A DNA stretch of 64,000 bases, taken from Pseudomonas sp. MMS21 TM103. GTDB lineage: Bacteria; Pseudomonadota; Gammaproteobacteria; Pseudomonadales; Pseudomonadaceae. Below are positions 19,004-28,819 of this stretch, piece by piece. The notes below the pieces were generated by a model. The model was given only the letters and a program-made list of their open reading frames with translations. It was not told where the DNA came from and made no database searches. The stretch is from NCBI RefSeq assembly GCF_022132145.1, contig NZ_JAJISP010000003.1, positions 248,001-312,000 of the forward strand, written 5' to 3'. Each line of letters begins with the position of its first letter. The stretch's first letter is position 1. A program made the position numbers and the translations under genes.

Positions 19004-19341
19004 CTCCCGGCTCTTGTTAGGACATTGCCAGTTCAGGCGCGAACTCTCCGCAGACTATCGACTTAACCGCGCGAATTGAAGCCTGGATGTGGACATGGAC
19101 ACAAATCATTACCAGGCGCGCCACTCGGCTTCAGGCTGAGCGAGTTCAGCGCGGCAGTGTCAGGCGGCATGGGTAAGCGCGGTGGATGCAGGAGGCCCGC
19201 GCAGTGGCGGAGGACGTGAGGGTGGCCGAGAAGGCAAGGTCATGCCCCGGTCATCGGTGGCGCAGAGCCGAGGCCGGTGGGCGCAGGGTAATGCCCCGCT
19301 GGCCATGGCGGCCAGCGACTGGAGCATGACTAAAACAAGAA
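19004..19341. other. Non-coding gap between regulator and DUF1329 gene
   Basis: No supported gene is seen. Short open frames here lack ribosome-binding sites and recognisable content. The region ahead of the regulator start presumably holds its promoter, but no clear -35/-10 pair stands out. Confidence 0.4.
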
Positions 19342-19362
19342 AGCCGGCCCAAGGGGCCGGCT
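19342..19362 (-). terminator. Intrinsic terminator downstream of DUF1329 gene
   Basis: AGCCGGCCC / GGGCCGGCT forms a 9-bp stem with an AAG loop. Read on the minus strand it is followed by TTCTTGTTTTAG, a usable T-rich tail. It ends the DUF1302-DUF1329 transcript. Confidence 0.8.
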
Positions 19363-19384
19363 CTCACTGTTGCATCAACGACTG

Positions 19385-20752
19385 TTAACGGACGCCTGCC
19401 TGACGCAGGGCAGCCGGGGTGTAGTCGCTTTCTTTGGCCGGGTAGTCGAACTCGTAGGATTGACTCTCTTCGTTCTTCATACCCAGTGCCAGGTAACGAC
19501 CGGACTGCAGGTCATACAGGGTTTCCAGGGTGTACCACGGTACTTTCTTGTCGTAGTAGTACTGGGCATGGGCCTCAGCTACACGCCACAGGGAACCGCG
19601 ACCGTCATAGTGGTCGATTTGCGCGGCTTGCCAGGTGTCTTCGTCGAGGAAGAAGTCACGCTTGGCATAGATGTGCCGCTCGCCCGCTTTCAAGGTCGCG
19701 GTCACATGCCAGACACGGTGCAGTTCGTAACGGGTCAGGTCCTGGTTGATATGACCGGCCTTGATGACCTGATCATATTTCAGCTTCGGCGAGTCCAACG
19801 CGTAGGCGTTGTAAGGAATGTAGATTTCCTTCTTGCCGTTCAGCTTCCACTCGTAACGGTCAGGCGCACCGTTGAACATGTCGAAGTTGTCGGAAGTACG
19901 CAGGCCATCGGAAGCGGTACCCGGGCCGTCATAGGACACCTGCGGTGCGCGGCGCACGCGACGCTGACCGGCGTTGTACAGCCACGCCAGACGCGGCTCC
20001 TTCACCTGGTTAAGGGTCTCGTGCACCAGCAGGACGTTACCGGCCAGACGCGACGGCGCGGTTACCCGCTGCTTGAAGTAGAACAGCACGTTGCTCGGCT
20101 TGCTGGTGTCGGCCTCCTTGAGCGCACCACGGAAGGTGAACTCATCCTGGAAGTAGACCATGCTGTAGGAGCCATTTGCCTGCGGAGTTGCCTGGGTCAC
20201 CAGACGCTTGACGCTGCCACCACGGTAACGGGTGATATGGTTCCAGATCGCTTCCAGACCGTCCTTCGGAATCGGGAAGGGGTTGGCCTGCTCGAAGTTC
20301 TCCAGCCCGTTACCGCCCTCGACCATCTTGGTGTTGACGGCATTGCGCTTGCCCGCTTCCAGCACGAAGTCCGGCATGCTCGCCGAACGGTGGGTTGGGT
20401 ACACCGGGATTTTGTAGCTTTGCGGGTAACGCTTGAACATGGCCTGCTGACCGGGAGTCAGCTTGTCCTTGTACTGTTCGGCGTTGGCCGCAGTGATGGT
20501 GAACAGCGGTTGCTCGCTAGCAAACGGATCGGCCAGGAAGCCGGCAGCGTCGACAGTGCCGGCATTGGTTGGCAAACCGCCGGTCCAGGCCGGAATCGAG
20601 CCGTCCGCATTACCAGCCATCTCGGCGCCGACTGGCGTCAAGGTGGTACCCAGCTTGGCAGCCTCTTCTGGCGACACTGCCGCCATAACGCTGCAGGCCA
20701 GCAGCGAAAGGGTCAGCGCGCCGGTTTGCAACAGACTTTTGGTTGTTTTCAT
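19385..20752 (-). CDS. DUF1329 periplasmic protein (LolB-like fold family)
   Basis: A 455-residue exported protein with a signal peptide ending near SVMAA. DUF1329 proteins almost always accompany DUF1302 outer-membrane proteins, and I recall them being related to lipoprotein/lipid carriers of the LolA/LolB type. Family hallmarks visible are PAWTGGLP near the N-terminus, the SYDGPGTASDGLRTSDNFDMFNGAPDRYEWKL-type block, and KRDFFLDEDTW. ATG 20752 is chosen because it gives a clean signal peptide; the open frame to 20770 begins with TTG. Together with the DUF1302 gene 31 bp upstream it probably moves a hydrophobic compound across the envelope. This is inference. Confidence 0.85.
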   Translation of the reverse strand: MKTTKSLLQTGALTLSLLACSVMAAVSPEEAAKLGTTLTPVGAEMAGNADGSIPAWTGGLPTNAGTVDAAGFLADPFASEQPLFTITAANAEQYKDKLTPGQQAMFKRYPQSYKIPVYPTHRSASMPDFVLEAGKRNAVNTKMVEGGNGLENFEQANPFPIPKDGLEAIWNHITRYRGGSVKRLVTQATPQANGSYSMVYFQDEFTFRGALKEADTSKPSNVLFYFKQRVTAPSRLAGNVLLVHETLNQVKEPRLAWLYNAGQRRVRRAPQVSYDGPGTASDGLRTSDNFDMFNGAPDRYEWKLNGKKEIYIPYNAYALDSPKLKYDQVIKAGHINQDLTRYELHRVWHVTATLKAGERHIYAKRDFFLDEDTWQAAQIDHYDGRGSLWRVAEAHAQYYYDKKVPWYTLETLYDLQSGRYLALGMKNEESQSYEFDYPAKESDYTPAALRQAGVR

Positions 20753-20783
20753 ATACAGAGTCTTCCTCAAAATTCCTGGCCGC

Positions 20784-22664
20784 TTAGAAGTTCATACCGA
20801 AGCTGAGCGCAACGAAATCGCGATCGATCGCAGTGTTGTAGTCGCCACCGAAGAAGTCGGTGTAGGACAGGTCGGCCGTGTAGGTGTTCTGGTACTCGGC
20901 ATTCAAACCCAAGCTGACGGCCTTGCTGCCTTCGTTGAACAGACCGTTCGGGCCATAGCCGTCGACGTCATGCGACCAGGACAGGCTCGGCTTGAGGTTT
21001 ACGCCGGCAAACACACTCGGGTATTCGAGAATGGCGCGAGCGCGATAACCCCAGGAGTTGGCGGTGACGAAACCATCGTTATTGGTTGCGCTGTAGGCAC
21101 CATAGATGGCGTCGCGGCCGTACTGCAGATCTTCGCGACGCTCAAGGCCACCGACATGGGCCGCACCGACTTCACCGACTACGGTCAGGCGGCTAGCGCC
21201 CAATACCCGGTCGAAGAAATGGGTGAAGGTGGTTTGCACCTGGGTCAGCTCCTTGCGGCGATAACCCTGGTTTTCCGCACCTGGTGCTGTATCGATGGTG
21301 GGCGAGGCTGCACCACCATTTAGCGGGTTAACCAGCGCTAGGTTGAGCGCAGTACTGTTGATCTGGATCGGTGCATTGGGGCGATAGCTGACCTCACCGG
21401 CCCAGGAAGTACCGGTGGGCAGCACGGTGGAGAAGCTCAGGCCGTACAGCTGGATATCCTCGGGATAGCTGATGAAGTATTCGCCATTACCCAGAGCCAC
21501 GAGGGGAGCCAAAGCGGTTATCGTCGGACCCAAAGCAGGACTGCCAGCACATGCTGGGAAACCACCGAACGCAGAACACACCGCACCTGCAGCAGTGTCT
21601 GGGTTAGTCAAATTTCCGACAGTGCCTGCCAGCCCACCCAAAGTCGCGGCGTCTGCGGTTTTGGTATTAAAGAACGGGGTCCGGCTGTGGTAGTTCATGA
21701 AGTAGGCGCCATACTCGGTATTATCGCCGAGCCAGCGCAGGGCCATACCGTACTGGCCGCTGTCGCGGGCATCACGGTCACCACCGCGCGGAACGACCGC
21801 GCCTTCGTTTTCAACACCAAACGCAGCCCCGGAACCAGCAATAAGCGACTGCAGCCCCCGTATGCCCGCGACACCAGCAGGAGTGGTACCAGGTACGGTC
21901 AGATTGTTATCGCAACCGTCGGCCACCACATCGGTAGTCGAGAAGAAGGTGCCGCAGTTATCGACTACGGTCTGATCCCACTCGAGCTGATAAAACGCCT
22001 CCATGGACAGATTGTCGGTCAGGCTCTGCGCCACATAGAACATATTGACCGGGATCAGACCTTCCTTGATCTCCGCGCCAGGGCGACGGAAAGCGGCGGC
22101 GTCAACCGGGTTGATCGAGTTGATCGAGTTCTGAATGAAGGTGCTCTCGCCCCAACTGACCACCTGCTTGCCCAGACGTACGGAACCCGGCAGGTCGGCA
22201 ATGTCGTAGTTGTGGTAGACGAACGCATCGAGAATTTGCGCACCCGAGGCCTGGGCGGCTTCTTTGCGGTTATGGTCGTCGATGTCCTTGAACAGGCGGC
22301 TTTCATCCTTGGCTTCAAAGTCATACCAGTACTTGCCACGCACGAATACGCCGGTATCGCCGTATTTCAACTCAAGGTCGTGAATACCCTTGAAGATCTT
22401 CGAGAAGGTTTCGCCCTTCTTGAAGTTCAGTCGATTGTCGTCGCTGGTCGATGAGGCAGCCTTACCACCATTTACTGTGCCGACCAGATCTGGATCTGCT
22501 CCACGAACAGACCAACTGGCACCTACAGACAGAGCGGAATCGAACTGACCTTCGATTTCACCGATATTGAAGGTGACGCCGAATGCCGGTGCGGCGAGGG
22601 TGGATGCGAGGCTGACGGCCAGCGGCAGTTTTGCCAGGCGCCAGGTTTGCTTTGATTTTGTCAT
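20784..22664 (-). CDS. DUF1302 outer-membrane protein
   Basis: A 626-residue exported protein with a signal peptide ending in AAPAFG. The mature sequence has alternating hydrophobic strands and ends in Phe (VALSFGMNF), the usual C-terminal signature of an outer-membrane beta-barrel. DUF1302 is the standard partner of DUF1329, encoded immediately downstream. Start ATG 22664 follows GGAG with 8-nt spacing; a GTG two codons earlier is less likely. A glycine/alanine-rich stretch rich in small residues (about residues 335-370) may be a surface loop. The likely role is uptake or export of a hydrophobic substrate such as an ester or long-chain acyl compound. Confidence 0.85.
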   Translation of the reverse strand: MTKSKQTWRLAKLPLAVSLASTLAAPAFGVTFNIGEIEGQFDSALSVGASWSVRGADPDLVGTVNGGKAASSTSDDNRLNFKKGETFSKIFKGIHDLELKYGDTGVFVRGKYWYDFEAKDESRLFKDIDDHNRKEAAQASGAQILDAFVYHNYDIADLPGSVRLGKQVVSWGESTFIQNSINSINPVDAAAFRRPGAEIKEGLIPVNMFYVAQSLTDNLSMEAFYQLEWDQTVVDNCGTFFSTTDVVADGCDNNLTVPGTTPAGVAGIRGLQSLIAGSGAAFGVENEGAVVPRGGDRDARDSGQYGMALRWLGDNTEYGAYFMNYHSRTPFFNTKTADAATLGGLAGTVGNLTNPDTAAGAVCSAFGGFPACAGSPALGPTITALAPLVALGNGEYFISYPEDIQLYGLSFSTVLPTGTSWAGEVSYRPNAPIQINSTALNLALVNPLNGGAASPTIDTAPGAENQGYRRKELTQVQTTFTHFFDRVLGASRLTVVGEVGAAHVGGLERREDLQYGRDAIYGAYSATNNDGFVTANSWGYRARAILEYPSVFAGVNLKPSLSWSHDVDGYGPNGLFNEGSKAVSLGLNAEYQNTYTADLSYTDFFGGDYNTAIDRDFVALSFGMNF

Positions 22665-22896
22665 CGACACTACTCCATGTAACTTTTTTGTTATGGATAG
22701 TGCGGACTATAGCCAGAGGGTGTGACGGCCTGATCCCTCGAAAGTATGATTTGCAGCATCCCAGCCACTCTGGCACGCAGGTTTCGGCGGAACAGCCCGA
22801 TCCGCCACGAGCCAGGAATGGCTGGAGAAGAGCGATTGGCAGGCCAAACGCTTGTTTGACTATGCAGTCACTCTGGCGAGGTATCACCACCACACA

Positions 22897-24579
22897 TTAC
22901 AAGGTCGAGAGAAACGCACTGCCAGCCGCTTGCCACTGGGCGATATCCAGTCGAATGCGTTTCTTGTCCAGCTTGCCAACACTGGTCTTGGGAATTTCCG
23001 TAACAAGAGCAATCTGCGCGGGGATTGCCCACTTGTTGATATGACCCTGCTCGACATAAGGCTTGAGGTGATCCTTGAGACCCTTGGCATCCAGGTCCTG
23101 ATCATCTTTCAACACCAGCAAGGCAAAAGGTCGCTCACCCCACTGCGGATCCACGATCCCAACCACCGCCACTTCACGCACAGCCGGATGACGACTTATC
23201 AGGTCTTCCAGCGCCAAGGAAGAGATCCACTCGCCGCCGGTTTTGATCACATCCTTGATCCGGTCACGAATCTCGATAAACCCCATGCCGTCGATGGTCG
23301 CCACGTCGCCGGTGTGCAGCCAGCCGTGCTCCCAGAGTTCCTGACCTTTCTCCGGCTCGCGAAAATAGCCCTGGGTCAGCCACGGCGAACGCAACACCAG
23401 CTCGCCCTGGGACTCGCCGTCCGCCGGCAACATGGTGCCATCGGCGCTCATGATTGCTGCCTCGACCAGAGGCACCGGCACACCGGCCTTGATCCGGTAG
23501 GTGACCTGTTCATCTTCGCTGCCGGCCAGCAACTCGTCATTGATGTGCGCGCAGGAGATCAGCGGGCAGGTTTCCGACATGCCATAGGCCGCCGTCAGCT
23601 GGATACCGCGCGCTTTGGCCGCATCGTAGAGGGCGCGGTTCAACGCGCTGCCGCCGATGATCATCTTCAACCCGCCGAAGTCATGGCCTTTGGCACTTGG
23701 CGTGTTGAGCAGCATTTGCAGAATGGTCGGTACGCAGTGGGAGAAGCTGACCTCCTCCTCCTTGATCAGCTTGCACAGCATCTCCGGCTCGTAGCGACCC
23801 GGATACACCTGCTTGACGCCCAGCATGGTGGCGACATAGGGCATGCCCCAGGCATGCACATGGAACATCGGGGTAATCGGCATGTAGACATCGTTGGTGC
23901 CCAGCAGGCGCACGCTGTCGAGACTGCCCATCACACTGGCCGCCGCCAGGGTGTGCAGCACCAGTTGCCGATGAGTGAAATACACGCCCTTGGGGTTGCC
24001 GGTGGTGCCGGTGGTGTAGAAGGTGGTGGCCACCGAGTTTTCATCGAAATCGGCGAAGTCATAGCTCGGACTGGCAGCCGCCAGCAGCTGTTCGTACTCG
24101 CCGACCAGGTCCGGCAGTTCGGCGGTTTTTTCCTCGGCATCGGTCAGCAGCAAGGTTTTCTCAACCGTGCTCAGTTGCGCAGCGATACCGTTGTAGAGGG
24201 GCACGAACTCACTATTGACCAGGACGAACTTATCCTCGGCGTGATTCATGGTGTAGAGAATCTGCTCGGGCGACAGGCGAATATTGATGGTGTGCAGCAC
24301 CGCACCCAGCATGGGAATGGCGAACATACACTCGAGGTAACGGTGGCTGTCCCAGTCCATCACCGCAACGGTATCTCCGGCTTTGACTCCGGCCGTCGTC
24401 AGCGCATTGGCCAGGCGTGCAACCCGCTCATTGAAGGTCGCATAGCTATAACGCAGCGTGTCGCGATAGACGATTTCACGGGTTTTTTCATAGCGAACGC
24501 CGGACAGCAACAAGCGCTTGATCAGCAGCGGGTATTGATGGGCATTCGCCGCGGGCGGAATGATGCGGGTTTGCAACAT
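22897..24579 (-). CDS. Medium/long-chain acyl-CoA ligase (AMP-binding, FadD-like)
   Basis: A 560-residue adenylate-forming enzyme. The P-loop [11 protein letters not shown], the [10 protein letters not shown] motif, the [21 protein letters not shown] hinge region, and a C-terminal catalytic Lys in [11 protein letters not shown] show an intact acyl-CoA synthetase that activates a fatty acid with ATP and CoA. It is upstream of DUF1302/DUF1329 on the same strand, with a 232-bp gap. It resembles the ligase I remember as PA3924. The start at 24579 has AGGTG eight bases upstream; a GTG three codons earlier is possible. Confidence 0.9.
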   Translation of the reverse strand: MLQTRIIPPAANAHQYPLLIKRLLLSGVRYEKTREIVYRDTLRYSYATFNERVARLANALTTAGVKAGDTVAVMDWDSHRYLECMFAIPMLGAVLHTINIRLSPEQILYTMNHAEDKFVLVNSEFVPLYNGIAAQLSTVEKTLLLTDAEEKTAELPDLVGEYEQLLAAASPSYDFADFDENSVATTFYTTGTTGNPKGVYFTHRQLVLHTLAAASVMGSLDSVRLLGTNDVYMPITPMFHVHAWGMPYVATMLGVKQVYPGRYEPEMLCKLIKEEEVSFSHCVPTILQMLLNTPSAKGHDFGGLKMIIGGSALNRALYDAAKARGIQLTAAYGMSETCPLISCAHINDELLAGSEDEQVTYRIKAGVPVPLVEAAIMSADGTMLPADGESQGELVLRSPWLTQGYFREPEKGQELWEHGWLHTGDVATIDGMGFIEIRDRIKDVIKTGGEWISSLALEDLISRHPAVREVAVVGIVDPQWGERPFALLVLKDDQDLDAKGLKDHLKPYVEQGHINKWAIPAQIALVTEIPKTSVGKLDKKRIRLDIAQWQAAGSAFLSTL

Positions 24580-24588
24580 AATGGGCAC

Positions 24589-24857
24589 CTGTCAGCAGAT
24601 ATATTTTCTTCAGTGACAGGACTCTAGAGCGCTTGCCAGACGGGCAAATCAGTCAAAAGAATGATTTGACAGTGTGACTTTTCGGCTTATTTTGGTCACT
24701 CTGAGGGATCAGAAGCCAACGCTGGTTCACGGCCACTACTTATTTGCCAAGAACGCTTACAGAGTCGGCCGTAACAACCAACATCGTCACCCCAGAGATC
24801 ACCCGCGCACCACAATCGGGCCATCAGTAACCCACGGAAGTTGCCCGATAGGAACAG
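24589..24857. other. Non-coding gap upstream of acyl-CoA ligase
   Basis: No gene is seen. An imperfect inverted repeat, AAATCA...TGATTT with a 10-nt spacer near 24645-24666, is a possible regulator site for the ligase promoter, but it has no recognised consensus. Confidence 0.35.
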
Positions 24858-24963
24858 GGTGACGTCGATCCGCTCGAGATCAACCAAGCCTTCGCCACGA
24901 CCAACATACTGATCTGGGTGAACGATGCCTGGATCATGCCAAGATCAACGCCTTGGGCGGCAA
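24858..24963 (+). pseudogene. Decayed thiolase (acetyl-CoA acyltransferase) C-terminal fragment
   Basis: In the frame starting at 24858 the sequence reads GDVDPLEINQAFATT, and from 24929 in another frame LDHAKINALGG. These match, at the right spacing, the thiolase landmarks DVDLxEINEAFA and (H)AKVNVHGG. The frame change and the loss of the GHPxG motif show it is broken. A thiolase gene lies next to the acyl-CoA ligase in P. aeruginosa as I recall (PA3925), so this looks like its relic here. Confidence 0.55.
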
Positions 24964-25043
24964 CACGACGGTAGTAGCAGTCGAACCGTTGCAAGCCGAA
25001 ACCGGGGTGGAGAAACAGGCTAGCGCCGCACCCCGCCGCACCC

Positions 25044-25673
25044 CTAGCGCAACTCGCTGAACGCCAGCTTGACGCCCAAGCCGACCAATACCGCGCCCAT
25101 CAGCCGATCGAACCAGTGGCCCATGCGGGCAAAACCGGCGCGCACCCGCGGCCGACTGAACAACATCGCCACCAGGCAGAACCACAGTGCCGTCGCCAGT
25201 GCCAGGTAGAGGCCATAACCGGCCTGCACCGTCAGCGGAGTATGCGGATTGATCACCACGGTAAACAACGAGAGGAAGAACAGGGTTGCCTTAGGGTTCA
25301 GGCCATTGGTGACGAACCCTGTAGCAAAGGCTGCACGCGGTGAACGCACGGCTTGCTCCAGACTCAGTTCGGCGCGGGCCGGATCAACCGGCTTGGCGCG
25401 CAACGCCTTGATCCCGATGTAGAGCAGGTAAGCGGCCGCCAGCCATTTCAAGGCGTTGAACAAGACAATCGACTGGGACACGATCAGACCAATGCCGAGC
25501 AGCGAATAGGCCACGTGCACGAAAATCCCGGTGCCCACACCCAGCGCGGTAAAGATACCGGCACGCCGGCCGAAGGCCACGCTTTCGCGCACAACGATGG
25601 CAAAATCCGGCCCGGGGCTGGCCACCGCCAGCAGGTGAATCAAGGCAACGGTGAAAAATTCCGTCCAGTACAT
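25044..25673 (-). CDS. LysE/RhtB family amino-acid exporter
   Basis: A 209-residue inner-membrane protein with about six hydrophobic segments. The conserved N-terminal SPGPDFAIVVRES and the GFVTNGLNPKATLFFLSLF segment are typical of RhtB/LysE threonine/homoserine exporters. The start is supported by GGAG five bases upstream. It is divergent from the 2-hydroxyacid dehydrogenase gene, sharing an 80-bp intergenic region. The substrate cannot be told from sequence. Confidence 0.9.
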   Translation of the reverse strand: MYWTEFFTVALIHLLAVASPGPDFAIVVRESVAFGRRAGIFTALGVGTGIFVHVAYSLLGIGLIVSQSIVLFNALKWLAAAYLLYIGIKALRAKPVDPARAELSLEQAVRSPRAAFATGFVTNGLNPKATLFFLSLFTVVINPHTPLTVQAGYGLYLALATALWFCLVAMLFSRPRVRAGFARMGHWFDRLMGAVLVGLGVKLAFSELR

Positions 25674-25752
25674 AACGGCTCCGCAACAGGCTTATGGGTC
25701 TGATAGGCTGTTTACCTTACGCCCCGCTCCGACAGCAGAAAAGGTACAGCTG

Positions 25753-26718
25753 ATGAGTAAAAATAGCCGCGCAGTCTTTCTGGACCACAGTACGCTCGAC
25801 CTCGGTGATCTCGACTTGTCGCCACTGCAGCAGCTATTCGGCGAGCTGACGCTGCACTCGCTGAGCGCCCCTGAGCAAGTGATCGAGCGCCTGCAGGGCG
25901 CGCAGGTGGCGATCAGCAATAAAGTGCCCTTGGACGCCAAGACCTTCGCCGCCTGCCCCGAGCTGAAACTGCTGTTGATCGCCGCCACTGGCACCAACAA
26001 CATCGACCTGGACGCCGCGCGGGAGCATGGCGTGCTGGTCTGCAATTGCCAGGGTTATGGCACGCCTTCGGTGGCGCAACACACCCTGATGCTGCTGCTC
26101 GCCCTGGCCACCCGCCTGCCCGACTATCAGGGTGCGGTACGGGAAGGCCGCTGGCAGCAGGCGCAGCAGTTCTGCCTGCTGGACTTCCCCATCGTCGAAC
26201 TGGAAGGTAAGACCCTCGGCCTGCTCGGCCACGGCGAACTGGGCGGTGCCGTGGCGCGACTGGCTGAAGCCTTCGGCATGCGCATACTGCTTGGCCAACT
26301 GCCGGGCCGGCCGCCCCGCCAGGATCGCCTGCCACTGGACGAGTTGCTGCCGCAGGTCGATGCCCTGACCCTGCATTGCCCACTCAACCCGGCCACCCAC
26401 AACCTGATTGGCGAATACCAGCTGAGCCTGATGAAACCCGGCGCCTTCCTGATCAACACCGCACGGGGCGGCCTGGTCGACGAACAGGCGCTGGCCGACG
26501 CCTTGCGCCGCGGCCATCTGGGTGGCGCGGCCACCGACGTACTGACCCAGGAGCCGCCCACAGACGGCAACCCCTTGCTCGCCGCCGACATCCCACGCCT
26601 GATCGTTACCCCGCACAGCGCCTGGGGTAGCCGCGAAGCACGGCAGCGTATCGTCACCCAGCTGACGGAAAATGCTCAGGCGTTTTTCGACGGTGCAGCG
26701 CGCCGGGTGGTGAACTAA
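25753..26718 (+). CDS. hprA: D-2-hydroxyacid dehydrogenase (glycerate/hydroxypyruvate type)
   Basis: A 321-residue NAD(P)-dependent enzyme. The Rossmann motif [15 protein letters not shown] is near residue 150. The catalytic Arg is in [10 protein letters not shown], Glu in TQEPP, and His in VTPHSAWGS. Length and the [31 protein letters not shown] segment fit HprA-type glycerate dehydrogenases. ATG 25753 follows AAAGG at a good distance; the open frame to 25651 overlaps the divergent promoter and is not used. The symbol is given by family resemblance; another 2-hydroxyacid substrate is possible. Confidence 0.85.
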   Translation: MSKNSRAVFLDHSTLDLGDLDLSPLQQLFGELTLHSLSAPEQVIERLQGAQVAISNKVPLDAKTFAACPELKLLLIAATGTNNIDLDAAREHGVLVCNCQGYGTPSVAQHTLMLLLALATRLPDYQGAVREGRWQQAQQFCLLDFPIVELEGKTLGLLGHGELGGAVARLAEAFGMRILLGQLPGRPPRQDRLPLDELLPQVDALTLHCPLNPATHNLIGEYQLSLMKPGAFLINTARGGLVDEQALADALRRGHLGGAATDVLTQEPPTDGNPLLAADIPRLIVTPHSAWGSREARQRIVTQLTENAQAFFDGAARRVVN

Positions 26719-26837
26719 CCGCCGGGCAATGGGGAAACCCTGCCGGGCCATTGGGCCAGCAAGCCCTCGCCGCCCATTGCGCTGAACGCCCTGGCCAGAT
26801 TTGCTATCCTCCGCGCTTTGCCCAGGAGCCCACCCCC

Positions 26838-27836
26838 ATGGACCCGCGAAGCGAAGTGCTGCTGCGCCAGGCTGAACTGTTCGGCGGCCCGCTGTTGCTT
26901 GCCGGCCTGCCGGCCGACGACCTGCTCGGCCGCCTGCCTGAAGCCCAGGGCTGGAGCTGGCATGCCGGCGAGCAGGCGCTGCTGGAGTCCCGCTTTGCCG
27001 GGCGCTGCCAGTTCGGGGTAACGCCCCCCGCTGGCGAATTCTCCGCTGTGGTGCTGTTCCTGCCAAAATCCCGTGAACTGACCGACTACCTGCTGTGTGC
27101 GCTCGCGGCACAACTGGCCGGGCGCGAGCTGTTCCTGGTTGGCGAGAAGCGTGCCGGCATCGAACGCGCAGCCAAGCAACTGGCGGCGTTCGGCAGGGCG
27201 CGCAAGCTCGACAGCGCGCGCCATTGCCAGCTCTGGCAAGTGCATGTCGAACATGCCCCAGCAACGCCGAACCTCGAAACCCTGGCGCGCCACTACAGCC
27301 TGCCACTGAGTGACGGCCCGCTGAACGTGATCAGCCTGCCCGGGGTATTCAGCCATGGTCGCCTGGACATCGGCAGCGCCCTGCTCCTGGAACATCTGGA
27401 TCAGCTGCCGGCAGGCCACCTGCTCGACTTCGGCTGCGGCGCCGGGGTAATCGGTGCGGCGCTGAAACGCCGCTACCCCGAGAGCCAGGTGACCCTGCTG
27501 GATGTCGACGCCTTCGCCGTGGCCAGCAGCCGCCTGACCCTGGCGGCCAACGACCTGCAGGCCAACGTCATCAGTGGCGACGGGATTGCCGCCGCACCCA
27601 TGGGGCTGGCCGCGATCCTCAGCAACCCGCCCTTCCACCAGGGTGTGCACACCCACTACCAAGCCACGGAAAACCTGTTGCGCCATGCGGCCGAGCACCT
27701 CGAGCGGCACGGTCAATTGCGCCTGGTGGCCAACAGCTTCCTCAAATATCCGCCGCTGATCGAGCAATACCTCGGCCCCTGCCATACCTTGGCCGACGCC
27801 AAGGGCTTTCGTATCTACCGTGCGAGCAAGCAATAA
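26838..27836 (+). CDS. rsmC: 16S rRNA m2G1207 methyltransferase RsmC
   Basis: A 332-residue two-domain methyltransferase. The C-terminal SAM domain has [15 protein letters not shown] and the target-base motif [13 protein letters not shown]. The N-terminal half is the degenerate partner domain with [15 protein letters not shown] sequence. It modifies G1207 in the 30S subunit. The ATG at 26838 has CAGGAG upstream. A hairpin and the riboswitch of the next gene follow. Confidence 0.94.
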   Translation: MDPRSEVLLRQAELFGGPLLLAGLPADDLLGRLPEAQGWSWHAGEQALLESRFAGRCQFGVTPPAGEFSAVVLFLPKSRELTDYLLCALAAQLAGRELFLVGEKRAGIERAAKQLAAFGRARKLDSARHCQLWQVHVEHAPATPNLETLARHYSLPLSDGPLNVISLPGVFSHGRLDIGSALLLEHLDQLPAGHLLDFGCGAGVIGAALKRRYPESQVTLLDVDAFAVASSRLTLAANDLQANVISGDGIAAAPMGLAAILSNPPFHQGVHTHYQATENLLRHAAEHLERHGQLRLVANSFLKYPPLIEQYLGPCHTLADAKGFRIYRASKQ

Positions 27837-27845
27837 GCGCAGGCT

Positions 27846-27869
27846 TGCCCAATCCGCTGCGGTTGGGCA
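27846..27869 (+). terminator. Possible terminator after rsmC
   Basis: TGCCCAA / TTGGGCA is a 7-bp stem with a 10-nt loop starting ten bases after the rsmC stop. There is no T-run. It may end rsmC or belong to the riboswitch leader that starts just after it. Confidence 0.4.
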
Positions 27870-27883
27870 GAATGCCCGCGTCC

Positions 27884-28118
27884 TAGGGGAGTAGTCTCCC
27901 GCGAGCAACTGCTCGCCCGGCACGCGTCAACATACTTGGTCCACCGACCATGGTGCGTGCGACCCTCAGCCCAGCAATATGGGCTGGCGCTGTGTCAACC
28001 ATCAGCCACTGGCTGGCGACACTGCGCACGGGGTTTGACAAGACCTATGACACGCACACCTTACCCGGGGCGGGAAGGCTGTACGTGTCATAGCCATGTC
28101 GACCCGCCCCGTTAGGAA
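27884..28118 (+). promoter_or_regulatory. yybP-ykoY manganese riboswitch
   Basis: The leader contains the family's conserved blocks in order: GGGGAGTAGTCTCC near 27887, GTCAACATAC at 27926-27935, and TGACAAGACCTATGA at 28036-28050. This matches E. coli mntP/alx leaders. A two-state expression platform follows: helix 28045-28054 with 28084-28093 (CTATGACACG/CGTGTCATAG), and a competing helix 28066-28074 with 28103-28111 (CGGGGCGGG/CCCGCCCCG) ending two bases before the AGGA ribosome site. Translation control of the downstream exporter by Mn2+ is therefore likely. Confidence 0.88.
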
Positions 28119-28123
28119 GTCTG

Positions 28124-28714
28124 ATGCTGGAATCCCTGTTCGTCCCTACCCTGATCGTTGCCCTGGCCGAAATCGGCGATAAGACCCAATTGCTCGCGTT
28201 GCTGCTGGCCGCGCGCTTTCGCCAACCTCGACCCATTATCCTTGGCATCGTGGTCGCCACCCTGGCTAACCATTTCCTGGCTGGTGCCACCGGCAACTGG
28301 GTAGCCGGGCTGTTTTCCCCGCTGACCTTGAGCTGGACGCTCGCCGCCTCCTTCGTCGCGGTGGCCCTGTGGACCCTGGTTCCCGACAAACTGGATGACG
28401 ATGAAAGCTCGCGCTTCAAGCGCTACGGTCCGTTCCTGACCTCTCTGGTCGCCTTCTTCATCGCTGAGATGGGCGACAAGACCCAGGTTGCCACCGTGAT
28501 GCTGGCCGCACAGTACCCTCACCTTGCGCTCGTAGTGATCGGCACTACCCTGGGCATGCTGATCGCCAACGTCCCGGTGGTACTGGTCGGTAACTTCGCC
28601 GCCGACCGCTTGCCACTGACCCTGATTCGGCGCCTGGCTGCGTGCGCCTTCGCCGCATTGGCGGCCTATGCCAGCTACCAGGCCCTGCAACTCGGCGGGC
28701 ACTTATGGTATTGA
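28124..28714 (+). CDS. TMEM165/GDT1 family manganese exporter
   Basis: A 196-residue inner-membrane protein with six hydrophobic segments in two repeats. Each repeat carries the family signature ExGDK(T): AEIGDKTQ near residue 17 and AEMGDKTQ near residue 115. Bacterial members such as MneA export Mn2+, which agrees with the yybP-ykoY riboswitch in its leader. The start follows AGGAAG closely. Older annotation would be UPF0016. Confidence 0.92.
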   Translation: MLESLFVPTLIVALAEIGDKTQLLALLLAARFRQPRPIILGIVVATLANHFLAGATGNWVAGLFSPLTLSWTLAASFVAVALWTLVPDKLDDDESSRFKRYGPFLTSLVAFFIAEMGDKTQVATVMLAAQYPHLALVVIGTTLGMLIANVPVVLVGNFAADRLPLTLIRRLAACAFAALAAYASYQALQLGGHLWY

Positions 28715-28819
28715 TTTGACGCCGATCCTCTGGCGCTCAAAGCGATATATTGGCTAATCTAGCGGCAGATAAGGTGGGCAGTATCTTGCGCACCTTACTC
28801 AACAAGCCAAGGAGAGCGC

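Noticed and set aside
22852..24627. Plus-strand open frame of 591 codons
   Set aside because: It lies opposite the acyl-CoA ligase, has no recognisable domain, and has no ribosome-binding site.
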